Shown one piece after another: positions 34,329-42,322 of a stretch of DNA of 64,000 nucleotides (the stretch's first letter is position 1; each line of letters opens with the position of its first letter). Under the pieces are notes generated by a model. It was not told where the DNA came from, did not search any database, and was given only the letters and a program-made list of their open reading frames with translations. Source of the stretch: Kineosporia sp. NBRC 101731 (lineage in GTDB: Bacteria; Actinomycetota; Actinomycetes; Actinomycetales; Kineosporiaceae); assembly GCF_030269305.1 (NCBI RefSeq), contig NZ_BSTC01000003.1, positions 372,001 to 436,000 on the forward strand. Direction: 5' to 3'. Made by a program: the position numbers and the translations under genes.

Positions 34329-34925
34329 GTGGATCTGACCGAGCAGTTCGCACAGATGGCGACCGGCGGGATGTACGACGACCTGACCCCGGAGCTGCTG
34401 GAGGCCCGCACCCGGGCGGTGCTGGCGACGAACGTTTACAACGCCTCGTACGGCCGGCCGTCGCCCGAGCGGGAGAGTCTGCTGAAGGAGGTTGTCGGGT
34501 CGGCGGGTGAGGGGGCGAACTTCGAGCCGACGTTCCGCTGCGAGTTCGGCCGCAACATCCACCTCGGGGCGCGGTTCTTCGCCAACTTCGACTGCGTGAT
34601 GCTCGACGGCGCCCCCATCGTGATCGGTGACGACGTGCTGATCGGCCCGAAAGTGGGGCTCTACACCTCCAACCACGCGCTCGACCTGGGGGAGAGGATT
34701 GCGGGTGGATGCTGGGCCCGGCCGATCACGATCGGGAACGGGGTCTGGATCGCGGGTGGCGTCACCGTGCTACCGGGCGTGACGATCGGCGACGGCGCGG
34801 TCATCGGTGGCGGGTCGGTGGTCACGAAAGACGTTCCGGCAGGAGCGGTCTTCGCCGGCAACCCGGGTCGCGTGCTGCGGGAGATCACCGAGAATGACCG
34901 CACGGGGTACACATCGACCCGCTGA
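34329..34925 (+). CDS. Maltose/galactoside O-acetyltransferase family protein
   Basis: 198 residues, second member of the tandem pair. It keeps the Mac-type N-terminus (FAQMATGGMYDDLTPELLEA) and the hexapeptide helix (FRCEFGRNIHLGARFFANFD, YTSNHALDL with the catalytic His, VWIAGGVTVLPGVTIGDGAV). The GTG at 34329 follows AGGGAG by 5 nt. It differs enough from the first copy to suggest different acceptors. The spacing (41 bp) suggests cotranscription. Confidence 0.92.
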   Translation: MDLTEQFAQMATGGMYDDLTPELLEARTRAVLATNVYNASYGRPSPERESLLKEVVGSAGEGANFEPTFRCEFGRNIHLGARFFANFDCVMLDGAPIVIGDDVLIGPKVGLYTSNHALDLGERIAGGCWARPITIGNGVWIAGGVTVLPGVTIGDGAVIGGGSVVTKDVPAGAVFAGNPGRVLREITENDRTGYTSTR

Positions 34926-34956
34926 GACGAACTGCGAACGGGTGGCGAACAGCTAG

Positions 34957-34971
34957 CTCACCTTTGGTAAG
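34957..34971. promoter_or_regulatory. HxlR-type operator upstream of the HxlR gene
   Basis: CTCACCTTTGGTAAG, read on the minus strand, matches the element at 36212 (TTACC near AAGGTGAG). A further GGTAA lies at 34984, overlapping the TAATCT -10 box. This fits HxlR-family sites built on GGTAA half-sites. Confidence 0.55.
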
Positions 34972-34997
34972 CAGCTTTCCCGAGGTAATCTGCGGGG

Positions 34998-35417
34998 ATG
35001 ACAGGTGACGACGAGCTGGCTGTGGCCGGCACTCTGCTGGCCGCCGACACGCTGGATCGCACCTGCACGAGCCGGGCGATCATGGATCAGGTGACGACGC
35101 GGTGGGGAACCCTGATCATCGCGGCGCTGATCAAGGGTCCGCACCGGTTCTCGCAGCTGCATGTCCGGGTCGACGGGATCAGTCAGAAGATGCTGTCGCA
35201 CAACCTGAAGACCCTCGTGCGGGCAGGACTGGTGAACCGTGACGTGGAGCCCACCGTCCCGCCCCAGGTGACCTACTCACTCACCCCGATGGGTATGAGT
35301 CTGGCCACCCCGCTCACGCAACTCATCCACTGGTTCGGGCAGAACGCGTCCGGCATTCTCGAGGCCCAGGCCGGACACGACCGCCAGGCGGACGAACTCA
35401 GCGCTGCCCGCCACTGA
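34998..35417 (+). CDS. HxlR family transcriptional regulator
   Basis: 139 residues. The HxlR winged helix is clear: DQVTTRWGTLIIAALIKGPH, RFSQLHVRVDGISQKMLSHN, LKTLVRAGLVNRDVEP, then VTYSLTPMGMSL. One Cys (residue about 23, DRTCTSRAI) sits just before the winged helix, a position used for redox or aldehyde sensing in some relatives. The ATG lies 6 nt after TAATCT (leaderless). Its 3' end overlaps the convergent SDR gene by 20 bp. Confidence 0.92.
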   Translation: MTGDDELAVAGTLLAADTLDRTCTSRAIMDQVTTRWGTLIIAALIKGPHRFSQLHVRVDGISQKMLSHNLKTLVRAGLVNRDVEPTVPPQVTYSLTPMGMSLATPLTQLIHWFGQNASGILEAQAGHDRQADELSAARH

Positions 35418-36153
35418 CGTGGAGGTGGGCGCCGGTGATCCAGCGGGCGGCGTCCGATGCGAGGAAGACCACGACCTGGCCGTAGTCGTCCGGGGTGCCC
35501 AGGCGTCCCAGCGGGATCTGCGCGACGGCCTGGTCGGCCAGCGGGGAGCCGATGAAACCGCTGGAGCGGGTGCCGTCGGTGTCCGAGACGCTGGGGGCGA
35601 CGGTGTTCACGCGAATGCCGCGCGGGCCGAGTTCCTTGGCGGCGATCACGCTCGCCGCGTCGAGCGCCGCCTTGGTGGCCACGTACAGGCTGGCGTAGGG
35701 CGGCAGAGTGGTGGTTCCGGCGGTCGAGATGTTGATGATGGACGCGGGCCCCAGGTCGGTCTGCCCGATCAGTTCCTGCATGGTCAGCATGGGACCCCAG
35801 AAGTTCGTGTCCGTGTGCCGGCGGTACTGCTCGTCGGTGTAGGCGCCCAGAGGCGCAAACTCGGAGATGGCAGCGTTGTTGACCAGCACGTCCACTGTTC
35901 CGAAAGTCTCTCGCGCAGTGGCGAACAGGGCCTTCACCTCGTCGCTGCGGCCGACGTCGGCGCGCACGGCCACGGCCCGGCCCCCGTTCTCGGTGATCTC
36001 CTTGACCACCCGGTCGGCGCCGGACTCGTCGGAGCGGTAGTTCACGATCACGGCGGCGCCGGCCGCGGCCAGCTCGGTGGCGATGCGCGCGCCGATGCCC
36101 TTCGAGGCGCCGGTGACGAGGGCGGTGCGGTTGCTCAGTGCGGTGGTGTTCAT
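35398..36153 (-). CDS. Short-chain dehydrogenase/reductase
   Basis: 251 residues, classical SDR. Cofactor motif TGASKGIG (about 14-21), NNAAISEF (NNAG variant), Ser in INISTAGTTT, and Tyr/Lys in YASLYVATKAALD. The C-terminus VFLASDAARWITGAHLHVSG GQR is that of 3-oxoacyl-reductase-like SDRs. A TACCGT box 7 nt before the ATG suggests a leaderless start. It is divergent from the MBL-fold gene and convergent with HxlR, with the HxlR-like site in the divergent gap. Confidence 0.92.
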   Translation of the reverse strand: MNTTALSNRTALVTGASKGIGARIATELAAAGAAVIVNYRSDESGADRVVKEITENGGRAVAVRADVGRSDEVKALFATARETFGTVDVLVNNAAISEFAPLGAYTDEQYRRHTDTNFWGPMLTMQELIGQTDLGPASIINISTAGTTTLPPYASLYVATKAALDAASVIAAKELGPRGIRVNTVAPSVSDTDGTRSSGFIGSPLADQAVAQIPLGRLGTPDDYGQVVVFLASDAARWITGAHLHVSGGQR

Positions 36154-36211
36154 GAGTTCGACGGTACGAACGGTGGGAGGACCGCGGAAGAAGGCACTAT
36201 TGGGTGAGGCG

Positions 36212-36226
36212 ATTACCTCAAGGTGA
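36212..36226. promoter_or_regulatory. HxlR-type operator in the SDR/MBL divergent gap
   Basis: ATTACCTCAAGGTGA(G) matches the inverted copy near the HxlR gene start (34957). It is an imperfect palindrome of TTACCT and AGGTGA, placed between two divergent genes, so one bound regulator could control both. Confidence 0.55.
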
Positions 36227-36271
36227 GCCTGCTGCTCAGGACCGGTTCCGGGATCCGATCAGGGGAGAACT

Positions 36272-36991
36272 GTGAAACTCGATCATCAGCTGCACTGCAT
36301 CGGGAACGACATCGTCGCGGCGTACCTCGTCGTGACGGATGGGGGCGTCACCCTCATCGACGCCGGCCTGTCGGGGCTCTGGTCCGACCTGATCGCCGAG
36401 CTCTCCGGACTGGGCCTCACCCCCGCGGACATCCGGGGCGTGATCCTGACCCACGGCGACTCCGACCACATCGGTTTCGCCGAGCGACTGCGCCGCGACC
36501 ACGGTGTCCCCGTCTACATCCATGCCGCCGACGCCGCCCGGGCCCGGGGCGAGGAGAAGACCAGCCCCGGCCTGGGCCCGGTGAAGATCGCGGCACTGGC
36601 CCGCTTCATCTGGTACGCGGCCCGAAAAGGTGGACTGCGCAACACCTATCTGACCGAGGTACGAACGGTCGCCGACGGTGACGTGCTCGACCTGCCGGGC
36701 GCTCCGGTCATCATCGGTATGCCGGGACACTCGCCCGGCAGCATCGCCGTGCACGTGCCGGTGGTGGACGCGGTCTTCGTCGGCGACGCCCTGACCACGA
36801 AGCACGTGCTGACCGGCCGCCCCGGCCCGGCGCCCGCCCCCTTCACGGACGACGTACCGGAAGCCCTGGCCTCCCTCGACCGGCTGGCCGGGATCCAGGC
36901 GCGGTGGGTGCTGCCCGGTCATGGCACGCCGTGGGATGGGGGAGTGGAGGAGGCGGTGAGCCGGGTGCGGGCGGTGGCGGCGGAGCCGTAA
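36272..36991 (+). CDS. MBL-fold metallo-hydrolase
   Basis: 239 residues. The metal motif appears as LTHGDSDHIG (the usual HxHxDH with Asp at the second ligand), then GMPGHSPGSIAVH (third His region), VFVGDAL (bridging Asp) and VLPGHGTPW (last His). The HGDSDH variation is seen in several MBL subgroups and may change metal use. The GTG at 36272 follows AGGGGAG. It may belong to the HxlR regulon with the divergent SDR, perhaps hydrolysing a reactive thioester or lactone; this is inference. Confidence 0.9.
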   Translation: MKLDHQLHCIGNDIVAAYLVVTDGGVTLIDAGLSGLWSDLIAELSGLGLTPADIRGVILTHGDSDHIGFAERLRRDHGVPVYIHAADAARARGEEKTSPGLGPVKIAALARFIWYAARKGGLRNTYLTEVRTVADGDVLDLPGAPVIIGMPGHSPGSIAVHVPVVDAVFVGDALTTKHVLTGRPGPAPAPFTDDVPEALASLDRLAGIQARWVLPGHGTPWDGGVEEAVSRVRAVAAEP

Positions 36992-37042
36992 CTGAGCCGA
37001 CCAGCGGTATGCCCCGCCTGGAACAGGCCGAGCCCGGCCGCC

Positions 37043-37592
37043 AGTCGCTCCTGGGGAGCCTACGAGGAATCACGCGGCGGCCGGCAGGTCATCGACTTCG
37101 ACTGCGTCCCCACCACCGAACCGGTCACGCCGGCGGGCAGCCGGATCGAGGTCTACGACCGCCTGACATCACTGAACCAGCAGGTCCAGGCCGGCGGGGA
37201 CACCCACGTCGAGCAGACCACCGGCGCCCACCTGGTCTACCTGTCGTGTGTTCTGGGCGAGCGTCCCGAGCTGGATGACTACATGCGCGCGATCCAGGGG
37301 GCGGGACGGCCGGCTGGTCCGAGGACTACGTCGTCGAACTGGGTGAGCGAGCCCGCAACGCCTACGCCGACTTGGGCGTGAGCTGGGGCCCCAAGACCGC
37401 CGACGAGGTCTTTGAGCTGGAGACCCCGATGACGCTGGAGAGGGTAGCGACCCCAGGTGCGGGTCCTGGCGGAATTCGCGATTGCGTTTCAACGAGCGCA
37501 CGGCCGTGTTCACCGAGGACGGGCTGCGGTTCTTCGCCCAGCACGAGCTGTTGGGCCATGCGTTGCAGTGCAGAATCTCGAGGTCTGACTGA
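37043..37592 (+). pseudogene. Decayed metallopeptidase-like gene (HExxH) with frameshifts
   Basis: Protein-like sequence survives in changing frames. First piece (from about 37043): WGAYEESRGGRQVIDFDCVP, RIEVYDRLTSLNQQVQAGGD, VYLSCVLGERPELDDYMRAI. After a shift near 37315: EDYVVELGERARNAYADLGV, then KTADEVFELETPMTLERV. After another near 37480: LRFNERTAVFTEDGLRFF and AQHELLGHALQC, with an HExxH zinc motif, ending at the TGA at 37592. I do not recognise the family. Further scraps (PKGFLDPSVTYRAGHDLVLP) continue to about 37750. No intact start exists. Confidence 0.6.
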
Positions 37593-37985
37593 AAATCATC
37601 TGACATCCGGGCGTCCGCGACGATTTACGCCGAGTGGTCTCGCTGTGCGCCGTTCGGATCAACTCGCCCGAAGGGGTTCCTGGATCCTTCGGTCACCTAC
37701 CGGGCGGGGCATGACCTCGTGCTGCCCTGGTCCCAAGTGCGGTTGGCGCAAGTCCGCCAGCCACTGGCACCGAAGCGACCCAATCCCTGTGTCCGTCGCC
37801 GTACCCTGTCGGAGGAGCTACTCGAGCCAGGTGAGGCTGAGCGTGATCACCCGTCGCTGATCCTCAAGGTCAGTTTCAGTTTCCACGGGTTCGGGACTCC
37901 AGGCGCCCGGTTCGACATACTCGGCACCAGTACGCCCGACGGTAGAATCGGACCAGAACCGTCCAAGCAGGAAGGTGGTAGAGCG

Positions 37986-38180
37986 ATGAGCGCTTCAGCG
38001 GAGCAGTACCCGGTGCCGGCCCCACGCCCCCGCCGCACGGTCGAAGAGCTGTTGGCAGCGAAGGGCACTCCCCCGCTCGGCCCGGCCGAAGAACTATCAG
38101 CCAATTTCGGCGTTCCGGACCCGGAGCTGGACGAATTCTTGGAGGCCTACCGGGCAGAGCGTCAGCAGAACCAGGCCTGA
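37986..38180 (+). CDS. VapB-like antitoxin
   Basis: 64 residues, in the place of an antitoxin before a PIN-domain gene. It contains RRTVEELLAAKGTPPL and ends VPDPELDEFLEAYRAERQQN, an acidic helical tail that could cover the toxin active site. No ribbon-helix-helix or AbrB motif is obvious at the N-terminus, so DNA binding is uncertain. AAGGTGG lies upstream of the ATG, and a TAGAAT box at 37943 is a good -10. Its stop is in the same frame as the PIN domain that follows. Confidence 0.75.
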   Translation: MSASAEQYPVPAPRPRRTVEELLAAKGTPPLGPAEELSANFGVPDPELDEFLEAYRAERQQNQA

Positions 38181-38189
38181 TCGATCCTG

Positions 38190-38594
38190 CTGCAGCCAGT
38201 CATCCTGGACACCGACGTTGCATCGCGTCTCCACAAGAACAGTCTTCCGCCGCAACTCGCGGCTCGTATCGCTGGCCGCCGCGCGCTCCTGACCTTCGTG
38301 ACACTCGGCGAACTTACGAAGTGGGTCGAGGTTCGCCACTGGGGCAACACGCGCCGCCAGAACTTCTCCGACTGGGTTTCAGGGTTCGCCGTGTTGGAGG
38401 GGGACGAGAGCGTCGCCACCACCTGGGGGCGGATCGCCGCCCAAGCGCAGTTGCGAGGGCAGACCGGCCCGCAGAACGACAGCTGGATTGCGGCTGCTTG
38501 TCTCACCCACGATCTGCCGTTGGCGACGCTTAAAGTGAAGGACTTCCAGCGGTTCGTCGACCACAACGGCCTGCGGCTGATCACGGCCGAGTAG
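38190..38594 (+). CDS. VapC-like PIN-domain ribonuclease toxin lacking a normal start codon
   Basis: About 134 residues if started at CTG 38190. The PIN domain is complete: VILDTDVASRLHK (first Asp pair), FVTLGELTKWVEVR (Glu), NDSWIAAACLTHDLPLAT (Asp) and TLKVKDFQRF. It would cut RNA with Mg2+/Mn2+. Between the antitoxin stop (38178-38180) and the conserved DTD there is no ATG, GTG or TTG in frame; only TCG ATC CTG CTG CAG are available. The first normal start (GTG 38298) would delete the first catalytic Asp. A CTG or ATC start, readthrough of the antitoxin TGA, or inactivation are the options. Confidence 0.7.
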   Translation: MQPVILDTDVASRLHKNSLPPQLAARIAGRRALLTFVTLGELTKWVEVRHWGNTRRQNFSDWVSGFAVLEGDESVATTWGRIAAQAQLRGQTGPQNDSWIAAACLTHDLPLATLKVKDFQRFVDHNGLRLITAE

Positions 38595-39084
38595 GTCTGT
38601 GCCCCAGAAAGAGGCCTTCGGACGTAGATCCCAGGTCAGGGATATAGCCGCATCGGTTTCCTCAACTGCTTGTCGGGGTGGCGTTGCTCGTGGCGCCGGT
38701 GTGCCGCCGAACGGATCAACGGGAGAATCGCTGGGCCGATCACCTCAGCCTGTTGGCTCGCCTTTCGCCACCGCGCCCTGACTCCCAGGGCGGGGTACTG
38801 CACCCCGCGGCGGAACCGGGAACATCACCGGTCCCGCCGCGAGAGCACTAGGGGAGGGCAAGATCATGAGCCGCCCACGCCCCGTACTTTCTGGACTCCG
38901 GCCCTCCTGCTATCGGATGCTCCCGGATAGATCACTCGCCGCCGACCGCTGGCACCCATCCGGTCCCGGCGACGGATTCACCAGACGACCCTGCGGGTCT
39001 TCGTCCAGCTCAAACTGGAGCTGGTCCGATCCGAGGGAAAGCATCGATTGGGGCTGGCTGGTCAACCTCGCGGTCTGTGCGCGG
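38595..39084. other. 490-bp region with decayed, unassigned sequence
   Basis: No intact gene is supported. A good ribosome site (GGGGAGGG) precedes an ATG at 38866, but the frame soon loses protein character and runs antisense into the GH114 gene. A GC-rich stem (CTCCCAGGGCGGGGTA region, about 38785) lies mid-way. Protein-like scraps in several frames suggest an old gene. Confidence 0.45.
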
Positions 39085-39933
39085 TCAGCAGGACTCGTAG
39101 TGGTAGGCGGAGTTTCCGGCCGGGACGACCTCGCGGTCGCGCAGGATGATGGAGATGGCGCTGCCGCGCGTCGAGCAGGAGTTCGTGTAGGCCGATTTCG
39201 CGTTGTCGGTGTACTCGATCTCGATCACGTTGTTGCCGTAGACGGCCTGGTAGTCGCCGCACTCGTTGTAGTCCGCGACGTTGCACTCCTCGGCGATGGC
39301 GAAGTCGAACTTGGCCGTGTCGCGCCCGAGAGAGCCCAGTTCGGCGGTGTTCTTCTGGGCGATCGCCAGGCCCTGGGCGTGGGCCCGGGAGGCCAGGGCA
39401 GTGGCCCAGGAGATGGCCTTGGCCTGGGTCAGGACGCCGTTCGAGCGGGTGTAGGAGTCGATGTTGTCGGGCTCGACCGCCTGGAAGCCAGAGGTCGCGC
39501 AGCCGTCGATCCACGGGCCGACGATCGCCATCAGGGCGTCGCGCTTGGCCGCGGTGGAGATGTCCATCAGGTATTCGTCGGGCCAGTCCGGGTCGACCAG
39601 CAGAGAGCCGTTCGACTTCTTCACCAGCAGGTCCGGGTGGTTCGTCGACCACCACGACTTGTCGTCGGGCTGGGTCTGGAACGCGTTGACGTAGCAGATG
39701 TTGTACTTGCCGCTGACCGGCTTCTGGGATCGGTCACGGTCGACAATCTTCACGCTGGCGGCGGGGGTGTACGCACCACCGATCTGGTAGTCGAACTGGC
39801 CGTTGACCGGCGGTTTGACGACAGCCGCGGAGGCTGAGCCGGCCGAGACGAAACTCAGGCCGCTGACCAGGACGACCACTCCGGCGGCACCGGCGAGCGC
39901 GAATCGGGAGCGCATGGACGAGAGAAGGCGCAT
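39085..39933 (-). CDS. Secreted GH114 endo-alpha-1,4-polygalactosaminidase
   Basis: 282 residues. A signal peptide (FALAGAAGVVVLVSGLSFVS) ends near SASA. The GH114 TIM barrel follows: FDYQIGGAYTPAASVKIVDR, YNICYVNAFQTQPDD, DEYLMDIST, GFQAVEPDNIDSY (family acidic cluster) and FAIAEECNVADYNECGDYQA. Enzymes of this family cut alpha-1,4 galactosamine polymers such as those in fungal galactosaminogalactan. The ATG at 39933 follows AGGGAAAC. Its neighbours (kinase, AgaS) are what galactosamine use would need. Confidence 0.88.
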   Translation of the reverse strand: MRLLSSMRSRFALAGAAGVVVLVSGLSFVSAGSASAAVVKPPVNGQFDYQIGGAYTPAASVKIVDRDRSQKPVSGKYNICYVNAFQTQPDDKSWWSTNHPDLLVKKSNGSLLVDPDWPDEYLMDISTAAKRDALMAIVGPWIDGCATSGFQAVEPDNIDSYTRSNGVLTQAKAISWATALASRAHAQGLAIAQKNTAELGSLGRDTAKFDFAIAEECNVADYNECGDYQAVYGNNVIEIEYTDNAKSAYTNSCSTRGSAISIILRDREVVPAGNSAYHYESC

Positions 39934-40116
39934 GTTCGTTTCCCTGCTGTGGATACCCCGCCTCGAGCGATTCTCTGGCGACCGGGCCGGGTCGAAGCGA
40001 TGGTCGGTGACGCATCCTTCGCCGGCTGGGCTCTCCACGAAACTGGGGAGAGCCTATGCACAGATGCACGCCAGGGATACCCAGAAACCGATGCCATACG
40101 TGCATTTGGGAATAAT

Positions 40117-41091
40117 TTAAGCCCCGCTCCGACGAAGGTTCTCCAGCGCCGCCGGTGTCATCGGGTGCCCGGACAGCTGAGCGGCGTGCAGCACCGCCCC
40201 CAGCACCGGCGACAGGATCGGGGTCCGCAGCTCGCAGTCGACCGGCTCCAGTGCGTGTGCGAAGGCCTCGAACACCTCGTGCACCCCCAGGACGCCTCCG
40301 GAGTAGGACACCGGAAACTTCTCCCTGGCAGTGAATCCCAGTCGCCGGGCGGTCGTGGTGACCAGCCGGGCGAGTTCGGTGCCGGCCTCGGCGATCAGGG
40401 ACTGCGCGGCCCGGTCGCCGGCCCGGGCGGCCTCCACCAGGGGTCGGGAGAGTGCCGCGATCCGGGTCCGGTCGGCGTTCCACTCGTTGATGACCAGCCC
40501 GACCAGATCCAGGTCGTCGTCCAGGTTCAGGTGCTCGCGCAGGATCGTCAGCAGCGGCCCGGGCTCGGCCCGGCCGTCGCTCATCTGCGAGAAGATTTGC
40601 AGGGCACGCACTCCGAGCCAGTAGCCGGATCCTTCGTCACCGAAGACCTCACCCCAGCCGCCGACCCGGACGCCTTGCCCACCGCGTCGTCCGTACGTGA
40701 TCGAGCCGGTGCCACTGATCACGTTGATACCGTCGGCGCCGGCCAGTGAGCCGGCCCAACCGCACACCGTGTCGTTGTCGCACCGGTACCGGTCGTGCCC
40801 GAGTACCGAGCGGGGAAGGCCCTCGATGATCGGGACGTCGGCCTTGTCCTCGCCGAATCCGGGCAGGCCGAGGAACACGAAAGTAATGTCCTGCGGGGAT
40901 ACTTCGGCGGTGCGGCAGATGGCGGCCATGCCCTCGTGCAGCAGCGTGGCCAGGTGGGTCAGCCGGTCGGGGCCCACGCTGTACACGCTGCCGATCCGGC
41001 TGCCGGCCAGCACCGTGCCCTCGTCATCGGCCAGGCACAACGCGGTCTTGGTGCCGCCCCCGTCGATGCCGAGGAACAGTCGGCGGCTCAT
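40117..41091 (-). CDS. BadF/BadG-type amino-sugar kinase (N-acetylglucosamine kinase family)
   Basis: 324 residues, ASKHA ATPase fold. Phosphate-1 loop LFLGIDGGGTKTALCLADDE, phosphate-2 region INVISGTGSITYGRRGGQGV, the motif VGGWGEVFGDEGSGYWLG and adenosine loop YSGGVLGVHEVF mark the N-acetylhexosamine kinase group. It would phosphorylate GlcNAc, GalNAc or galactosamine in the cytosol. The ATG at 41091 overlaps the AgaS-like stop by ATGA, so the two act together. Confidence 0.9.
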   Translation of the reverse strand: MSRRLFLGIDGGGTKTALCLADDEGTVLAGSRIGSVYSVGPDRLTHLATLLHEGMAAICRTAEVSPQDITFVFLGLPGFGEDKADVPIIEGLPRSVLGHDRYRCDNDTVCGWAGSLAGADGINVISGTGSITYGRRGGQGVRVGGWGEVFGDEGSGYWLGVRALQIFSQMSDGRAEPGPLLTILREHLNLDDDLDLVGLVINEWNADRTRIAALSRPLVEAARAGDRAAQSLIAEAGTELARLVTTTARRLGFTAREKFPVSYSGGVLGVHEVFEAFAHALEPVDCELRTPILSPVLGAVLHAAQLSGHPMTPAALENLRRSGA

Positions 41092-42224
41092 GCGGGGAGC
41101 GGGTGCAGGGTCACGCCCTTTACGACCCGGTTCACCTGGCCGCCGGGAAAGGGGTTGTCCGAGCCGATGCCGTGGGCCAGGGAGAAGCGCAGGGCCAGTT
41201 CCTGGGCGGCCACCACGAAGACCGCGGCGAGCACCGCGTCGTCCACTGCTGCCAGACCGTCCGGCACCAGGGTGAGCCCGGTGGTGTCGCGGGGAGCGGA
41301 CGCTCCGATCACGAGTACCTGCGAACTGCCCAGCTGGGTACGCAGTTCGGTGACGATGTCCTCGTCGTACAGGCGGGTGTAGGGGTCGTTGGAGAGGTAG
41401 ACCAGGGCCAGGGTGGAGCCGGTGAGCACGGCCTTGGGGCCGTGCCGGAACCCCAGGGCCGACTCGGCCCAGGTGGGCACCGCACCGGCGGTGAGTTCGG
41501 TGAGCTTGAGGGCGGATTCGCGGGCCAGACCGGTGAGGGCGCCGCTGCCGAGGTAGACCACGCGCTCGAACGTGCGCGCGGCCAGCTGGGCGGCCAGGCC
41601 GTCCGGACCGCTCATGACCGACAGCACCTGCTCGGCGGCCCGGGCGGCCTGTTCCATCCAGCCGGCATTCCCGCCCAGCACGATCCGGCAGGCCAGCAGC
41701 ATGCTGGTGAAGCTGGAGGTCATCGCGAAGCCGCGGTCGTTGGTGCCCTCGGGCATGACCAGCACCAGCGAGCGGTCCGGCCGCTGCCGGGCCAGGGCGC
41801 CGTCCGGGTTGCACGTGAGGACGAGGTGGTGCACGTCCGAGAGCTGGCTGTCGGCGAACTGCACGGCGGCCAGGCTTTCCGGGCTGTCGCCGGAGCGGGC
41901 GAAGGAGACCAGGAGGGTGGGGACGTCCTCGGCGAAGATCTGCTGGGGATGGCTGACGATGTCGGTGGTCGGCACGGCGTCGACGCGACGGGACAGGGTG
42001 CGGCTCAGACCCGGCGCCAGGACCTGCCCGGCGTAGGCCGAGGTGCCCGCTCCGGTCAGCACGATCCGCAGATCGGCCCGGCTCAGCAGCGGTTCCAGGA
42101 AGGCGCGGACGGTGTCCGCCCGCTCCTCGAGGTCCTGGGCGAGGAGGCGCCAGACGGCCGGCTGGTGGGTGATCTCCTCGGCGGTCGACGCGGCGCCCAG
42201 GGCGCTCAGGTCTTCGGAACTCAT
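41088..42224 (-). CDS. agaS: SIS-domain sugar isomerase/deaminase (AgaS family)
   Basis: 378 residues with two SIS domains. Domain 1 has RIVLTGAGTSAYAGQVLAPG, TLLVSFARSGDSPESLAAVQ; domain 2 has RVVYLGSGALTGLARESALK, LTELTAGAVPTWAESALGFR and HGPKAVLTGSTL. AgaS proteins act on galactosamine-6-phosphate (deamination/isomerisation to tagatose-6-phosphate). The ATG at 42224 follows GAAAGGACTCCCG. The gene is divergent from the DeoR regulator and coupled to the kinase. A GlmS-like amino-sugar role is an alternative. Confidence 0.88.
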   Translation of the reverse strand: MSSEDLSALGAASTAEEITHQPAVWRLLAQDLEERADTVRAFLEPLLSRADLRIVLTGAGTSAYAGQVLAPGLSRTLSRRVDAVPTTDIVSHPQQIFAEDVPTLLVSFARSGDSPESLAAVQFADSQLSDVHHLVLTCNPDGALARQRPDRSLVLVMPEGTNDRGFAMTSSFTSMLLACRIVLGGNAGWMEQAARAAEQVLSVMSGPDGLAAQLAARTFERVVYLGSGALTGLARESALKLTELTAGAVPTWAESALGFRHGPKAVLTGSTLALVYLSNDPYTRLYDEDIVTELRTQLGSSQVLVIGASAPRDTTGLTLVPDGLAAVDDAVLAAVFVVAAQELALRFSLAHGIGSDNPFPGGQVNRVVKGVTLHPLPA

Positions 42225-42265
42225 CGGGAGTCCTTTCGGTGTGGTGAGGGCGAGGAGAGTGGCCG

Positions 42266-42280
42266 TGCGCGAAATGCGCA
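42266..42280. promoter_or_regulatory. Candidate DeoR-family operator
   Basis: TGCGC-GAAAT-GCGCA is a perfect 5-bp inverted repeat in the 98-bp divergent gap between agaS and the DeoR gene. Related sequence recurs at 44525-44540 (GAAATGCGCA) and 44714-44733, upstream of the GH4 and importer genes. Confidence 0.55.
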
Positions 42281-42322
42281 GGCGTCTGCGCGTTTGTGAT
42301 CACGATGAACTAGGGTGGGCAG

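Noticed and set aside
37986-38594. Selenocysteine or programmed recoding at the VapBC TGA as an established fact
   Set aside because: No recoding signal was identified. It is kept only as one option among start-codon loss and CTG initiation.
38866-39837. A 323-residue plus-strand gene starting at 38866 after a good ribosome site
   Set aside because: Most of it is antisense to the GH114 gene and Val/Gly/Asp-rich, so only the first few codons could be real.
40117-42303. A 728-residue kinase fusion
   Set aside because: The first 400 residues run through the AgaS gene in a wrong frame. The kinase starts at 41091 with an ATGA overlap.
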